Positions 1 through 9,415 of a stretch of DNA of 64,000 nt are shown here, one piece after another (the first letter of the stretch is position 1; the number at the start of each line of letters is the position of its first letter). The DNA lies in contig SIHP01000005.1 in the NCBI GenBank assembly GCA_004762155.1, positions 186,001 through 250,000 of the forward strand, written 5' to 3'. This DNA comes from Flavobacteriaceae bacterium. Lineage in GTDB: Bacteria > Bacteroidota > Bacteroidia > Flavobacteriales > Flavobacteriaceae. The notes below the pieces were generated by a model. The model ran no database searches and was not told where the DNA came from. It saw nothing but the letters and a program-made list of their open reading frames with translations. The position numbers were made by a program, and so were the translations under genes.

Positions 1-1167
1 AGTTGCTGACGGATTGTATTTACTTTCCCATAATTTAGAAAACAAAGGAGCGAAAGTGATAATATAAAATGAATTTAAAATTGAAAACCAAGATGCTGGA
101 ACTTCTGTTTTAACTTCACTAAATTGATTTTTAAGCATCCAGATAACAACTGCCCAAATAATAACAAAACTTATTGCTAAAAACACATTTGATAAAGGAT
201 ATTTTTTAAATGTAATCTGAAACAACTTAAACAATACATAAGTTATAATAACTAAAGGGACAATAGTTAGTAATGTATTTGCTATTCTGAAAATATTTGC
301 AGAGCTCCCTTCTAATAATCTATTTGTATAATCACCTGCAAAAATAGTCATAGACCCTCCTGCCTGTTCAAATGCTGCCCAGAAAAATATGGTAAAAAAA
401 GCTAATATACCAACAACTATATACCTATCTCTTTGAACATCCTCCGAAACTTCTTTTTTAACCGTTTCCTTTTCTTCTCCTATATTAACTATTGCATCTT
501 CATATTCTATAGTCTTAGAAGGTGATAATCCAACTTTACCATAAATACCTTGAGCTAACCAAAACTGTAACATTCCTAAAAACATAAAAATCCCAGCAAG
601 ACCAAAACCATAATGCCAACCATATCCTTCACCTAAATAACCACAAAGTAAAATACCCAAAAAAGCTCCAGCATTTACTCCCATATAATAAATTGTAAAA
701 GCTCCATCTTTCTTTTCTTGAGCATTAACATACATTCCATTGATTATAGAAGTCATATTTGGCTTAAACAAACCATTACCAGCAACTAACAAAGCTATTC
801 CCATATACAAACCCCAAGGTGTATCAAAAGCCATAGCAGCATGACCTAAAGCCATTATCAACGCCCCTATTGCAACAGCATTTCTATAACCCAACATTTT
901 ATCTGCTAAATAACCTCCTATAATTGGAGAAAAATAAACTAACATTGTATAAGTCCCATATAAACTTAAAGCTTCTTCTCTTGACCATCCCCAACCTGGA
1001 TTATCCCCTGTTATAGCTGTTGTTAAAAATAAAACTAGAATTGCTCTCATTCCGTAATACGAAAATCGTTCCCACATTTCTGTAAAAAACAACACAAATA
1101 AACCTGATGGATGTCCCATTAAAAGCTTTCGATTCATTTCCGAACCTTCAAATCTGATTGTACTCAT
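1..1167 (-). CDS. POT/PTR-family peptide MFS transporter (3' end cut by window)
   Basis: Proton-dependent oligopeptide transporter of the inner membrane, importing di- and tripeptides. I translated 389 codons from the ATG at 1167 and met no stop before the window edge, so the C-terminus is missing. The N-terminus carries the POT signature GHPSGLFVLFFTEMWERFSY (residues ~18-37), which contains the ExxERxxY-type proton-coupling motif, followed by many hydrophobic helices. It lies 25 bp downstream of a paralogous transporter and the DPP IV gene on the same strand, pointing to a peptide-use operon. Family is sure; the exact peptide specificity is not. Confidence 0.93.
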   Translation of the reverse strand, partial: MSTIRFEGSEMNRKLLMGHPSGLFVLFFTEMWERFSYYGMRAILVLFLTTAITGDNPGWGWSREEALSLYGTYTMLVYFSPIIGGYLADKMLGYRNAVAIGALIMALGHAAMAFDTPWGLYMGIALLVAGNGLFKPNMTSIINGMYVNAQEKKDGAFTIYYMGVNAGAFLGILLCGYLGEGYGWHYGFGLAGIFMFLGMLQFWLAQGIYGKVGLSPSKTIEYEDAIVNIGEEKETVKKEVSEDVQRDRYIVVGILAFFTIFFWAAFEQAGGSMTIFAGDYTNRLLEGSSANIFRIANTLLTIVPLVIITYVLFKLFQITFKKYPLSNVFLAISFVIIWAVVIWMLKNQFSEVKTEVPASWFSILNSFYIITFAPLFSKLWESKYNPSAT

Positions 1168-1192
1168 TATATATATTTAAATTAATTTCTTT

Positions 1193-2698
1193 TTAGTGTA
1201 CGTTACCCATTAATTTCTTCATCAATGGCGAAAATAATAAAACTAAAACCCCTGCTCCTAAAGCATATTTCGCTATTAAATCAAAACCATTTGTGTAAAT
1301 TGCTAATGTTTGTAATCCTCCTACATTTGTATCAGTACTTTCTACTGCTAATTGTTTTGATATAAAACCTACAATTTGAAAAGCAAAAGCTGACGATAAA
1401 AACCAAACCCCCATCATAAAGGCTACAATATTTTTTGGTGATAAATCTGTTATTTTTGACAATCCTACTGGAGACATAAACAACTCTCCTATAGAAATAA
1501 TAAAATACATAGCAAATAAATAATAAAAAGGAACCATCCCATTTTCATCAGCACTTACACCACTTACAGATAAAATATAAAAACTTAAACCCGCAAACAA
1601 TAATCCCAATCCAAACTTATAAGGTGTTCTTGGATTTAATTTTTTCTTTGATAAATACCCCCATAATAATGAAATAGGAATTGCTAAAATGATAATAAAC
1701 ATTGAATTTAAACCATTTGTTTGAGCTGCTGTCATAATTCCATCTAAATCAACATTTCTTGACGCAAACAAAGTAATTACACTTCCTGACAATTCATGAA
1801 ACCCCCAAAATAGTGTCATAAAAAAAGTAATTAAAACCGCCATTATTAGCTTTTTACGAGCTTCGTTTGTTTTTAAATTATAAATAATATAACCAAGATA
1901 TACCAAAACAGCTACGCCTATAAATTTAAAAATTCCACTAACGTAATTAGATTTCCATGACGACAATAACCATGCTATACCTGGAGCTGTTAAAAAAGCT
2001 ATAATTGGAATTAATGTCTTCTGAGGAACACCAATTACTTTTTTCTCATAAGCTTCATTACTTGGTGGCATTCCTTTATCACCAAAAACATTACTTGTTA
2101 TTCCTCTCCAAAAAACAATCAACCCAGCTAGCATTCCAATTCCTGCTAAGCCAAAACCATAATGATAGCCATATTTAACAGCTAAAAGTCCACACAAGAA
2201 AGGTGCAACCATACCACCAATATTAATTCCCATGTAAAAAATAGTAAACCCTGAATCTTTTCTAACATCCCCATCTTTATACAAAGCTCCTACAAATGTT
2301 GATATATTAGGTTTAAAAAAGCCATTCCCAACAACAATTAACGCAAGGGCTAAAAAGAAAGCCATATCGTTTTCTATAGCCAAAACAAAATGACCTAAAG
2401 CCATTAAAATTCCACCTAAAAAAATAGAACTACGCATTCCTAAGATTTTATCAGAAATTTGACCACCTATTACTGTTGATGCATATACCAAAGAACCATA
2501 AGATGCATAAACTACAGCAGTTGCTGCATCACGCTCTGCAATAGCATTAAAGATTTTCTCTACCATATAAAGCGTCAACAACGCTCGCATTCCGTAGAAA
2601 CTAAATCGCTCCCATAATTCTGCAAAAAACAAATAAAACAATCCTTTTGGATGTCCAAACATTTGTGGTTCTTCTTTAATAGTAATTGAATCTGACAT
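1193..2698 (-). CDS. POT/PTR-family peptide MFS transporter
   Basis: Complete 501-residue proton-coupled oligopeptide symporter, of the usual family length (about 480-550 residues). Residues 15-34 (GHPKGLFYLFFAELWERFSF) repeat the POT motif seen in the neighbouring gene, so the two are paralogues. About 12-14 hydrophobic segments are visible, as expected for an inner-membrane MFS protein. The gene starts 11 bp after the DPP IV stop and ends 25 bp before the next transporter, so all three are probably cotranscribed. Likely role: uptake of the di/tripeptides released in the periplasm by the upstream peptidase. Confidence 0.94.
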   Translation of the reverse strand: MSDSITIKEEPQMFGHPKGLFYLFFAELWERFSFYGMRALLTLYMVEKIFNAIAERDAATAVVYASYGSLVYASTVIGGQISDKILGMRSSIFLGGILMALGHFVLAIENDMAFFLALALIVVGNGFFKPNISTFVGALYKDGDVRKDSGFTIFYMGINIGGMVAPFLCGLLAVKYGYHYGFGLAGIGMLAGLIVFWRGITSNVFGDKGMPPSNEAYEKKVIGVPQKTLIPIIAFLTAPGIAWLLSSWKSNYVSGIFKFIGVAVLVYLGYIIYNLKTNEARKKLIMAVLITFFMTLFWGFHELSGSVITLFASRNVDLDGIMTAAQTNGLNSMFIIILAIPISLLWGYLSKKKLNPRTPYKFGLGLLFAGLSFYILSVSGVSADENGMVPFYYLFAMYFIISIGELFMSPVGLSKITDLSPKNIVAFMMGVWFLSSAFAFQIVGFISKQLAVESTDTNVGGLQTLAIYTNGFDLIAKYALGAGVLVLLFSPLMKKLMGNVH

Positions 2699-2709
2699 AA
2701 ATATGTTGT

Positions 2710-4914
2710 TTAGTTTGTTTTAGTAATATTTAAAGTTCTTTCAAGAAAACTAGTCATTTTTGTAAACAAATTTAATCTTGTATTCTTTCCTTTATAAATT
2801 CCGTGTGCTCTATCTGGATAAACAAATAAGTCAAACTGTTTATTTGCTTCCACTAAAGCATTTACCATTCTGTAGGTATTTTGTACATGAACATTATCAT
2901 CTCCTGTTCCATGGACTAATAAATAATTTCCTTTTAATTTATCTGCATAATTTATAGGTGAATTATCATCGTAACCAGAAGCATTTTCTTCTGGAGTTGT
3001 CATAAAACGTTCTGTATATACAGAATCATAAAAACGCCAAGATGTAACTGGAGCTACTGCAATTGCAGTTGTAAAAATATCATTTCCTTTTAAAATACAA
3101 TTGGTACTCATAAATCCGCCATAAGACCAACCCCAAATACCAATATTTTTTTCATCTATATACTTTCTTTCTGCTAACTTTTTTGCCGCGGAAATTTGAT
3201 CTTCAACTTCATATTTCCCTAATTCTTTTTGTGTAACCTTTTTAAAGTCTCTTCCTTTAAATCCAGTTCCTCTTCCATCAATACAAACGACAATCATTCC
3301 TTTTTGTGCTAACATATTGTGCCAATAATCGTTGCTTGTATTCCATTTATTCATCACTTGTTGTGATCCTGGCCCTGAATATTGAAACATTAATAATGGA
3401 TATTTTTTATTTGCATCAAAATTAGCAGGTTTTATCATCCACATATTTAAATCATTTCCATTAATATTAATGGTAGAAAATTCTTTGGGACTCATTTTAT
3501 AAGTAACTATCTCTTTTTTTAAGTCAGCATTATCTATAATTACCTTTATTTTTTTTCCTTTGCTATTATATAATGAATACACTGGAGGTGTTTCTGCTGT
3601 ACTATGTGTATTTATAAAATAATTTAAATTCTTGCTGAAAGAAGCTGTATTTCTACCCTTTTTTTCACTCAATAATTTCTTGTTCTTTCCATCTAAAGTA
3701 ATTGAATATATCCCTCTATTAATTGATCCATTTTCTACAGATTGATAATAAATAGTATTCTTTTCTTTATTGAAACCATAATAATCAGTTACCTCCCAAT
3801 TTCCTTTTGTTATTTGATTAATCAATTTTCCTGAAGCGCTATAATGATAAATATGATTGTAGCCATCCTTTTCGCTTGTCCAAATAAAACTATTATCATC
3901 TAAAAAAGTTAAATAATCATTTGTATCTACATATGCATCATCAGTTTCATTTAATAAAAGTGTTGCCGTGTTTTTTTCAGCATCAATCTTATGCAACTTT
4001 AAATTATTTTGATGACGATTAAATGTTGTTGCTATTAATTCATTTGCGTTATTAGACCAATTTAACCTTGATATATATTCGTAATTTCCTAATGCAACCT
4101 CTTTGGTTGTTTTTGTAGTAACATTATACATTTGTAAAGTTACTTTTGCATTTTTTTCTCCTGCTTTTGGATATTTAAACGTTTGTTGATTTGGATATAA
4201 ATTAGCTCCTGTTACATCCATAGAAAATTGAGGAACTTCAGTTTCATCAAAACGTAAAAAAGCAATATAATTACCACTCTTATTCCATTCAAAGGCTTTT
4301 ACAAAGGCAAATTCTTCTTCATACACCCAATCTGTTGTTCCATTTATTATGGAATTAAACTTTCCGTCATTTGTTATTTGAGTAACAACATTTGTCTTTA
4401 AATTTTTAACAAATAAATTATTTTCTTTAGCAAAGGCAACTTTTTTACTATCTGGTGAAAATGTTGGTTCTTGTATACCTTCGCCTATTAGAGTTACTTT
4501 TTTAGATGCAATATCATAAGTATAATAAGTTCCTTTAAAAGAATGACGATATACTTGTTTAAAATCAGCTCCTAAAATAAGTTTGGTTTCATTAGCATTA
4601 AATGCATATGATGAAAACCCTTGTAATCCTTCAATTTCTGAACTACTAACTATAGTTGCTACCTTTTCTAAAGTTTTATAACTATACTTATCTACTGTAG
4701 TTGCTCTTGTGGCTCTATCAAAATTTAATAAAGAATAAAAATCTCCTTTCATTGAATTTAAGGCATTCATTCTTTTTGCCCTAAATGTACCATTCCATAT
4801 TTCTTCAAGTGTAATTTCTTTATCCCCTAACTCTATATCTTTTGCTTGTTTTATACTGCTTTGAAACGAAAACGATATTAAAACACAAATTACTAAAAAG
4901 CCTATTTTCTTCAT
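2710..4914 (-). CDS. Dipeptidyl peptidase IV-type S9 serine peptidase
   Basis: Exported prolyl dipeptidyl peptidase of family S9B that removes X-Pro/X-Ala dipeptides from peptide N-termini. A hydrophobic signal peptide covers residues 1-20. Residues ~80-480 look like the DPP IV beta-propeller, and the C-terminal ~230 residues form the alpha/beta hydrolase. The triad is visible: Ser597 in GWSYGG, Asp672/673 in GTGDDNVH and His704 in DRAHGI. A double-Glu stretch (VYEEEF) ahead of the catalytic domain resembles the N-terminus-binding Glu pair of DPP IV. The 734-residue length is normal. First gene of a probable operon with two peptide transporters, which fits periplasmic peptide breakdown coupled to uptake. 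Confidence 0.95.
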   Translation of the reverse strand: MKKIGFLVICVLISFSFQSSIKQAKDIELGDKEITLEEIWNGTFRAKRMNALNSMKGDFYSLLNFDRATRATTVDKYSYKTLEKVATIVSSSEIEGLQGFSSYAFNANETKLILGADFKQVYRHSFKGTYYTYDIASKKVTLIGEGIQEPTFSPDSKKVAFAKENNLFVKNLKTNVVTQITNDGKFNSIINGTTDWVYEEEFAFVKAFEWNKSGNYIAFLRFDETEVPQFSMDVTGANLYPNQQTFKYPKAGEKNAKVTLQMYNVTTKTTKEVALGNYEYISRLNWSNNANELIATTFNRHQNNLKLHKIDAEKNTATLLLNETDDAYVDTNDYLTFLDDNSFIWTSEKDGYNHIYHYSASGKLINQITKGNWEVTDYYGFNKEKNTIYYQSVENGSINRGIYSITLDGKNKKLLSEKKGRNTASFSKNLNYFINTHSTAETPPVYSLYNSKGKKIKVIIDNADLKKEIVTYKMSPKEFSTININGNDLNMWMIKPANFDANKKYPLLMFQYSGPGSQQVMNKWNTSNDYWHNMLAQKGMIVVCIDGRGTGFKGRDFKKVTQKELGKYEVEDQISAAKKLAERKYIDEKNIGIWGWSYGGFMSTNCILKGNDIFTTAIAVAPVTSWRFYDSVYTERFMTTPEENASGYDDNSPINYADKLKGNYLLVHGTGDDNVHVQNTYRMVNALVEANKQFDLFVYPDRAHGIYKGKNTRLNLFTKMTSFLERTLNITKTN

Positions 4915-5024
4915 TATACTTTACATTTATTATAAATAACTTCCAAGTTTACGGAAAATTCAACAAATTGAAACTAAAATCACCATAAATATGTGTTATT
5001 AATATAATTTTTAAGGGAATCCAC

Positions 5025-5032
5025 TATATTTG
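5025..5032 (+). promoter_or_regulatory. Bacteroidota -7 promoter motif of the HMG-CoA reductase gene
   Basis: TATATTTG matches the Bacteroidota -7 consensus TAnnTTTG and lies 24 bp before the ATG at 5057. No clean TTTG is seen at the -33 position. The motif is the only evidence. Confidence 0.55.
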
Positions 5033-5056
5033 TCTGCCAATAAAATCAGGAATTAG

Positions 5057-6790
5057 ATGTCTAAAATCATATCTGGGTTTTCAAAACTTACCAAAGAGGA
5101 GAAAATTGAATGGCTTACTGCCAATTATTTTGAAAATCAACCAGAAATAATAAAAACTATAAAACAGTATTGGAATGTAGATGAAAAACTACAACAACTC
5201 CACGACGATTTTATTGAAAACACCATTTCTAACTTTTATATGCCTTATGGTATTGCGCCTAACTTTGTTATAAACGGACGCGAATATGTAATACCAATGG
5301 TTGTAGAAGAAAGCTCTGTAGTTGCTGCTGCTTCTTTAGTAGCAAAATTCTGGAGTACGCGTGGTGGATTTAAAACCAAAGTAATTTCTACTACTAAAAT
5401 AGGACAAGTACATTTTATGTACGCTGGTGATAAAAAACAATTAGAAGATTATTTTAATTCAAATAAAATAGAATTAAGAGCTGCTACAGCATCCATAACT
5501 AAAAACATGGAAAAACGTGGTGGTGGTATTTTAGATATTGAATTAATTGATAAGACTGCTGATTTAGAAAACTATTATCAATTACATGTTACTTTTGAAA
5601 CGAAAGATAGCATGGGTGCAAACTTCATCAACTCTTGCTTAGAGGCAATTGCTCAGAAATTTAAACGTGATGATATAGAAATTGTTATGAGTATTCTTTC
5701 TAATTACGTACCAGAATGTTTGGTTAGAGCAGAAGTGAGTTGTAAGGTAGAAGAATTAGGTGGAGAAAACCCTGCAAAGTTTGCAGAGAAATTCCAGCAA
5801 GCTGTTAAAATTGCAGAAATTGAGCCTTACCGAGCAGTTACACATAACAAAGGAATCTTAAACGGAATAGATTCTGTTGTTTTAGCAACAGGAAATGATT
5901 TTAGAGCCATTGAATCTGGAGCGCATGCTTATGCTGCAAGAAATGGAAAATATACAAGTTTAACACATTGTGAAATAACAGATGGAATTTTTAGATTTTG
6001 GATTGAAGTTCCTTTAGCACTTGGAACTGTTGGTGGTTTAACCGCAATTCATCCAATGGCAAAACTATCTTTAGACATGATGCAAAAACCTACTGCAAGA
6101 ACTTTAATGCAAATTATTGCTTCTGCTGGTTTAGCTCAAAACTTTGCTGCTTTACGCGCTTTAACTACTAAAGGTATTCAGCACGGACATATGAAAATGC
6201 ATTTGCAAAATATTTTAACGCAGCACAATGCTTCTTCGTTAGAAAAAATAGAGGTAACAAAATATTTTGAAAAAAGAACTGTTTCACATAGCGCAGTTGT
6301 TGAAAAACTAAAAAGCTTACGTAAACCTTCTGTTAATTGGGTGGATTTTTCTGATGAAACTAAAGTTCGCGAATCTTTAAATAACTTGACTCAAGATGCG
6401 AAACCTCTTTTTGGTAAAATGAACGGACAACAAATGGTAGAACATTTAAGCAACGTAACTCAAATTGCTAATGGAAACTGGAAAGTTGATGTGTATGTTT
6501 CTGATGAAAAAACGAAACGAAGAAAACCTTTTTTAAATACTGATAATGAAATACAAATTGGTTTTAAAGCCTCTTTTTTATCAGAAGATCCTATTCCTTT
6601 AAAGTTTAACTCCATACAAGAAGCTATTGATGATTTAATTGTACAAGTACAATTTTTTGAAGAAATATTTAAAAACGAAGAAAACAGAACTGTTACACAT
6701 CCGTTTTTTGGTGAATTAAATGGAGAATATTGGAAAAAGTTCCAAGTAAAACATTTTACACATCATTTTAAACAGTTTGACTTGTTGTAG
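5057..6790 (+). CDS. mvaA: Class II HMG-CoA reductase with C-terminal DUF1569/DinB-like domain
   Basis: Reduces HMG-CoA to mevalonate, the committed step of the mevalonate pathway. Class II hallmarks are present: the catalytic Glu in VVEESSVVAA (~residues 82-91), Lys in NKGILNGIDS, the NAD(P)-region Asp in ATGNDFRA, and His in GIQHGHMKMH. Class II enzymes are about 430 residues; this one has 577. The extra C-terminal ~150 residues (from ~425) read as a DUF1569/DinB-like helical domain, with MVEHLSN and HPFFGELN motifs like those of the stand-alone DUF1569 protein at 44647-45108. The added domain's function is unknown. First gene of a close-packed run that includes a GHMP kinase. Confidence 0.92.
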   Translation: MSKIISGFSKLTKEEKIEWLTANYFENQPEIIKTIKQYWNVDEKLQQLHDDFIENTISNFYMPYGIAPNFVINGREYVIPMVVEESSVVAAASLVAKFWSTRGGFKTKVISTTKIGQVHFMYAGDKKQLEDYFNSNKIELRAATASITKNMEKRGGGILDIELIDKTADLENYYQLHVTFETKDSMGANFINSCLEAIAQKFKRDDIEIVMSILSNYVPECLVRAEVSCKVEELGGENPAKFAEKFQQAVKIAEIEPYRAVTHNKGILNGIDSVVLATGNDFRAIESGAHAYAARNGKYTSLTHCEITDGIFRFWIEVPLALGTVGGLTAIHPMAKLSLDMMQKPTARTLMQIIASAGLAQNFAALRALTTKGIQHGHMKMHLQNILTQHNASSLEKIEVTKYFEKRTVSHSAVVEKLKSLRKPSVNWVDFSDETKVRESLNNLTQDAKPLFGKMNGQQMVEHLSNVTQIANGNWKVDVYVSDEKTKRRKPFLNTDNEIQIGFKASFLSEDPIPLKFNSIQEAIDDLIVQVQFFEEIFKNEENRTVTHPFFGELNGEYWKKFQVKHFTHHFKQFDLL

Positions 6791-6793
6791 TTT

Positions 6794-7222
6794 ATGAATG
6801 GATTTTTAATAAGTATTGGTAAAAAAAGAACTCTTTGGGTTTCATGTAGTATGCTAATTTTATCAATATATATGATAGGATTTTATTCTTATTATGTTAT
6901 TAAATACCTACCAACCTATGATTTAATATTCCTAAAAGTAGATGCGGCATTAGAAACAATTAAGTTGATTCTTTTTTCAATACTATTAAAGTATATCTAC
7001 AAAGGTAAAATTTGGGCTAAACAAGCATTAATGGCAACACTGATCTTTGATATATTTATTTCTTTGAAACAGATTGCTACAACATTATCTTTATCTAGTG
7101 ATTTTTCTAAAATCAACAAGATAAATTTATTAAGCAGTATTTTCATATACTGTCTAGCTATATTACATTTTAATTTTTCAAAAAATTTTAACGTTTTTAC
7201 TGAACATCAGAATTCTATATGA
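6794..7222 (+). CDS. Small integral membrane protein of unknown function
   Basis: A 142-residue protein not recognised as a known family. It has about four hydrophobic segments (roughly residues 15-38, 50-68, 76-98 and 112-128), so it is an inner-membrane protein with short loops and no catalytic motif I can name. The ATG lies 3 bp after the HMG-CoA reductase stop, and the last codons overlap the GHMP kinase start by 4 bp (ATGA), so it is translationally embedded in the mevalonate run. That context is the only clue to its role. Confidence 0.75.
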   Translation: MNGFLISIGKKRTLWVSCSMLILSIYMIGFYSYYVIKYLPTYDLIFLKVDAALETIKLILFSILLKYIYKGKIWAKQALMATLIFDIFISLKQIATTLSLSSDFSKINKINLLSSIFIYCLAILHFNFSKNFNVFTEHQNSI

Positions 7223-8160
7223 CAAAATTTTATTCCAACGGAAAACTATTATTAACAGGCGAATATGTCGTATTAGATGGCGCAAAATCTTTAGCTGTTC
7301 CTACTAAATTCGGACAAGACTTAATTGTTTCAAAAATCAACGAACCGCAACTTATTTGGGGAAGCTTTACAAATACCGGAGAATGTTGGTTTGAAGCTTC
7401 TTTTGATTTACCGAAACTGCGTTTAACTTCTGCTACTTTTAATTCCGACAAAGATGGTGGTGCAGATACGATTGCTGAAACATTACAAAACATGTTGTTA
7501 GAAGCTAGGAAACTAAATCCAGCGTTTTTAAATAATAATCAAGGATACATAGCAAAAACAAATTTAACTTTCCCTCAAAATTGGGGTCTTGGAAGCTCAT
7601 CAACCTTAATTAACAATATTGCTTCTTGGGCTAAAGTTGATGCTTTTAAATTATTATGGAATGCTTTTTCGGGTAGCGGTTATGATATCGCTTGTGCTCA
7701 AAATGATACTCCTATTTTTTATAGTGTTATGGATAAAAAACCAACTGTACAAACTATTGAATTTAACCCTAGCTTTAAAAATGATCTATTCTTTGTGTAT
7801 TTAAATCAAAAACAAAATAGTAGAGAAGGAATTAAAAGATATAGAGAATTTATTAAAACTGGATCCGAATCGGCTGAAAAAGCTATTCTTAAAATAGCTA
7901 AATTATCTGATGATTTTGCTAATGCAAAAGCTACAGAAGAATTGAACGCTATTATTATTGAACACGAAAAAGTTATTAGTGAAATTATTAAAGTTACTCC
8001 TGTAAAACAACGTTTATTCACAAATTATTTTGGAGAAATTAAAAGTTTAGGCGCTTGGGGTGGCGATTTTGTTTTGGTTACTGGAAATAGTAAAACACCA
8101 CAATATTTTAAAGACAAAGGGTACAATACCGTACTACCTTATTCAAAAATGATTTTATAA
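7219..8160 (+). CDS. GYDIA-family GHMP kinase
   Basis: A 313-residue small-molecule kinase of the GHMP fold. Motif 1 is near the N-terminus (GKLLLTGEYVVLDGA), the phosphate-binding loop is GLGSSS at residues 123-128, and the diagnostic GYDIACA is at 154-160. Similar proteins in flavobacteria are called GYDIA-family GHMP kinase without an assigned substrate. The gene overlaps the membrane-protein gene by 4 bp and the next gene by 1 bp, downstream of HMG-CoA reductase. Since mevalonate kinase and diphosphomevalonate decarboxylase are elsewhere in this window, phosphomevalonate kinase activity is a reasonable inference but is not shown by sequence. Confidence 0.88.
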   Translation: MTKFYSNGKLLLTGEYVVLDGAKSLAVPTKFGQDLIVSKINEPQLIWGSFTNTGECWFEASFDLPKLRLTSATFNSDKDGGADTIAETLQNMLLEARKLNPAFLNNNQGYIAKTNLTFPQNWGLGSSSTLINNIASWAKVDAFKLLWNAFSGSGYDIACAQNDTPIFYSVMDKKPTVQTIEFNPSFKNDLFFVYLNQKQNSREGIKRYREFIKTGSESAEKAILKIAKLSDDFANAKATEELNAIIIEHEKVISEIIKVTPVKQRLFTNYFGEIKSLGAWGGDFVLVTGNSKTPQYFKDKGYNTVLPYSKMIL

Positions 8161-9377
8161 TGAAAAAAGTTATTATTATTGGTGGTGGTGCTGCTGGTTT
8201 TTTTACAGCTATTAATGCAAAAGAACAAAATCCTAATTTAGACATTACTATTCTTGAAAAAGGAAAAGAAGTTTTACAAAAAGTAAAAATTTCTGGTGGA
8301 GGGCGTTGTAATGTTACTCATGCTTGTTTTGACCCGAAGGAATTAACGAAATTTTACCCAAGAGGTGAAAAAGAATTATTAGGCCCTTTTCATAAATTTA
8401 TGACTGGTGATACTTTTGAGTGGTTTGAAAATCGTGGTGTTCCGTTGAAAATAGAAAGCGACAATCGTGTTTTTCCAGAAGCAAATACATCTCAAGCTAT
8501 TATAGACTGTTTTCAAAACGCAGTAACTGATTTAGGTATTAAAGTTTTAAAGAACCAAGGTGTAAACAATATCAGTAAAAAGGATAATAAATGGATTATC
8601 AACACTAAAGCCCAACAATTTGAAGCTGATTTTTTAGTAGTTGCCGCTGGAAGCAGTAAAAAAATATGGGAAATGGCTAAAGATTTAGGTCATACTATTA
8701 TAAACACTGTTCCTTCTTTATTTACTTTTAATATAAAAGACAATAGATTAACTGATTTATTAGGACTTTCTGTTCCTAATGCTTCTGTAAAATTAGCAGG
8801 AACTAATTTAGAAAATTCTGGACCATTACTTATTACACACTGGGGACTAAGTGGCCCTGCGATATTAAAACTCTCTGCTTTTGGCGCTAGAATTTTAGCT
8901 GACAAAAACTATCAATACAATGTTATTGTGAATTGGCTAGGATTAGATACTGAAACTGTTTTAGATGATTTACAAAATTTAAAAAAACAACAACCCAAAA
9001 AACAAGTCAATTTAAAATCTCCATTTAATGACATTCCTCGTCGTTTATGGGAACGTTTAATTAGTGCTTCTGAAATTAAGCCCACACAAAACTGGGCTGA
9101 CTTAAGCAATAAACAATTATTAAATTTAGCTAACGAATTAACAAACGGTTTATTTAATGCTAACGGAAGAACAACTTTTAAAGATGAATTTGTTACTGCT
9201 GGTGGAATTGACTTAAAAGAGATAAACTTTAAAAGATATGAAAGCAAACTTCATAAAAACTTATTTTTCGTTGGTGAAATTTTAAATATTGATGCAGTTA
9301 CAGGTGGGTTTAACTTTCAGAATGCTTGGACAGGTGGCTACATCTGCTCAAATGCTATTACTCAAAAAAAACAATAA
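8160..9377 (+). CDS. BaiN/HI0933-type NAD(P)/FAD-dependent oxidoreductase
   Basis: A 405-residue flavoprotein of the HI0933/YhiN/BaiN family. It starts with the dinucleotide-binding GGGAAG (residues 8-13), has the family motif SGGGRCNVTH near residue 45, and ends with the FAD-contacting GGFNFQNAWTGG. Length is normal. Substrate is unknown for most members; names such as aminoacetone oxidase or RdsA are transferred by similarity. The ATG overlaps the GHMP kinase stop (TAATG), so the two are translationally coupled, but a mevalonate role is not implied by the family. A strong hairpin terminator follows directly. Confidence 0.93.
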   Translation: MKKVIIIGGGAAGFFTAINAKEQNPNLDITILEKGKEVLQKVKISGGGRCNVTHACFDPKELTKFYPRGEKELLGPFHKFMTGDTFEWFENRGVPLKIESDNRVFPEANTSQAIIDCFQNAVTDLGIKVLKNQGVNNISKKDNKWIINTKAQQFEADFLVVAAGSSKKIWEMAKDLGHTIINTVPSLFTFNIKDNRLTDLLGLSVPNASVKLAGTNLENSGPLLITHWGLSGPAILKLSAFGARILADKNYQYNVIVNWLGLDTETVLDDLQNLKKQQPKKQVNLKSPFNDIPRRLWERLISASEIKPTQNWADLSNKQLLNLANELTNGLFNANGRTTFKDEFVTAGGIDLKEINFKRYESKLHKNLFFVGEILNIDAVTGGFNFQNAWTGGYICSNAITQKKQ

Positions 9378-9378
9378 A

Positions 9379-9415
9379 AAACAACCCAAAAAAGTAAACT
9401 TTTCTGGGTTGTTTT
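9379..9415 (+). terminator. Rho-independent terminator after the mevalonate/BaiN run
   Basis: A 10-bp perfect stem (AAACAACCCA with TGGGTTGTTT) around a 16-nt loop, beginning 2 bp after the BaiN stop and ending in a short T run. Confidence 0.8.
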
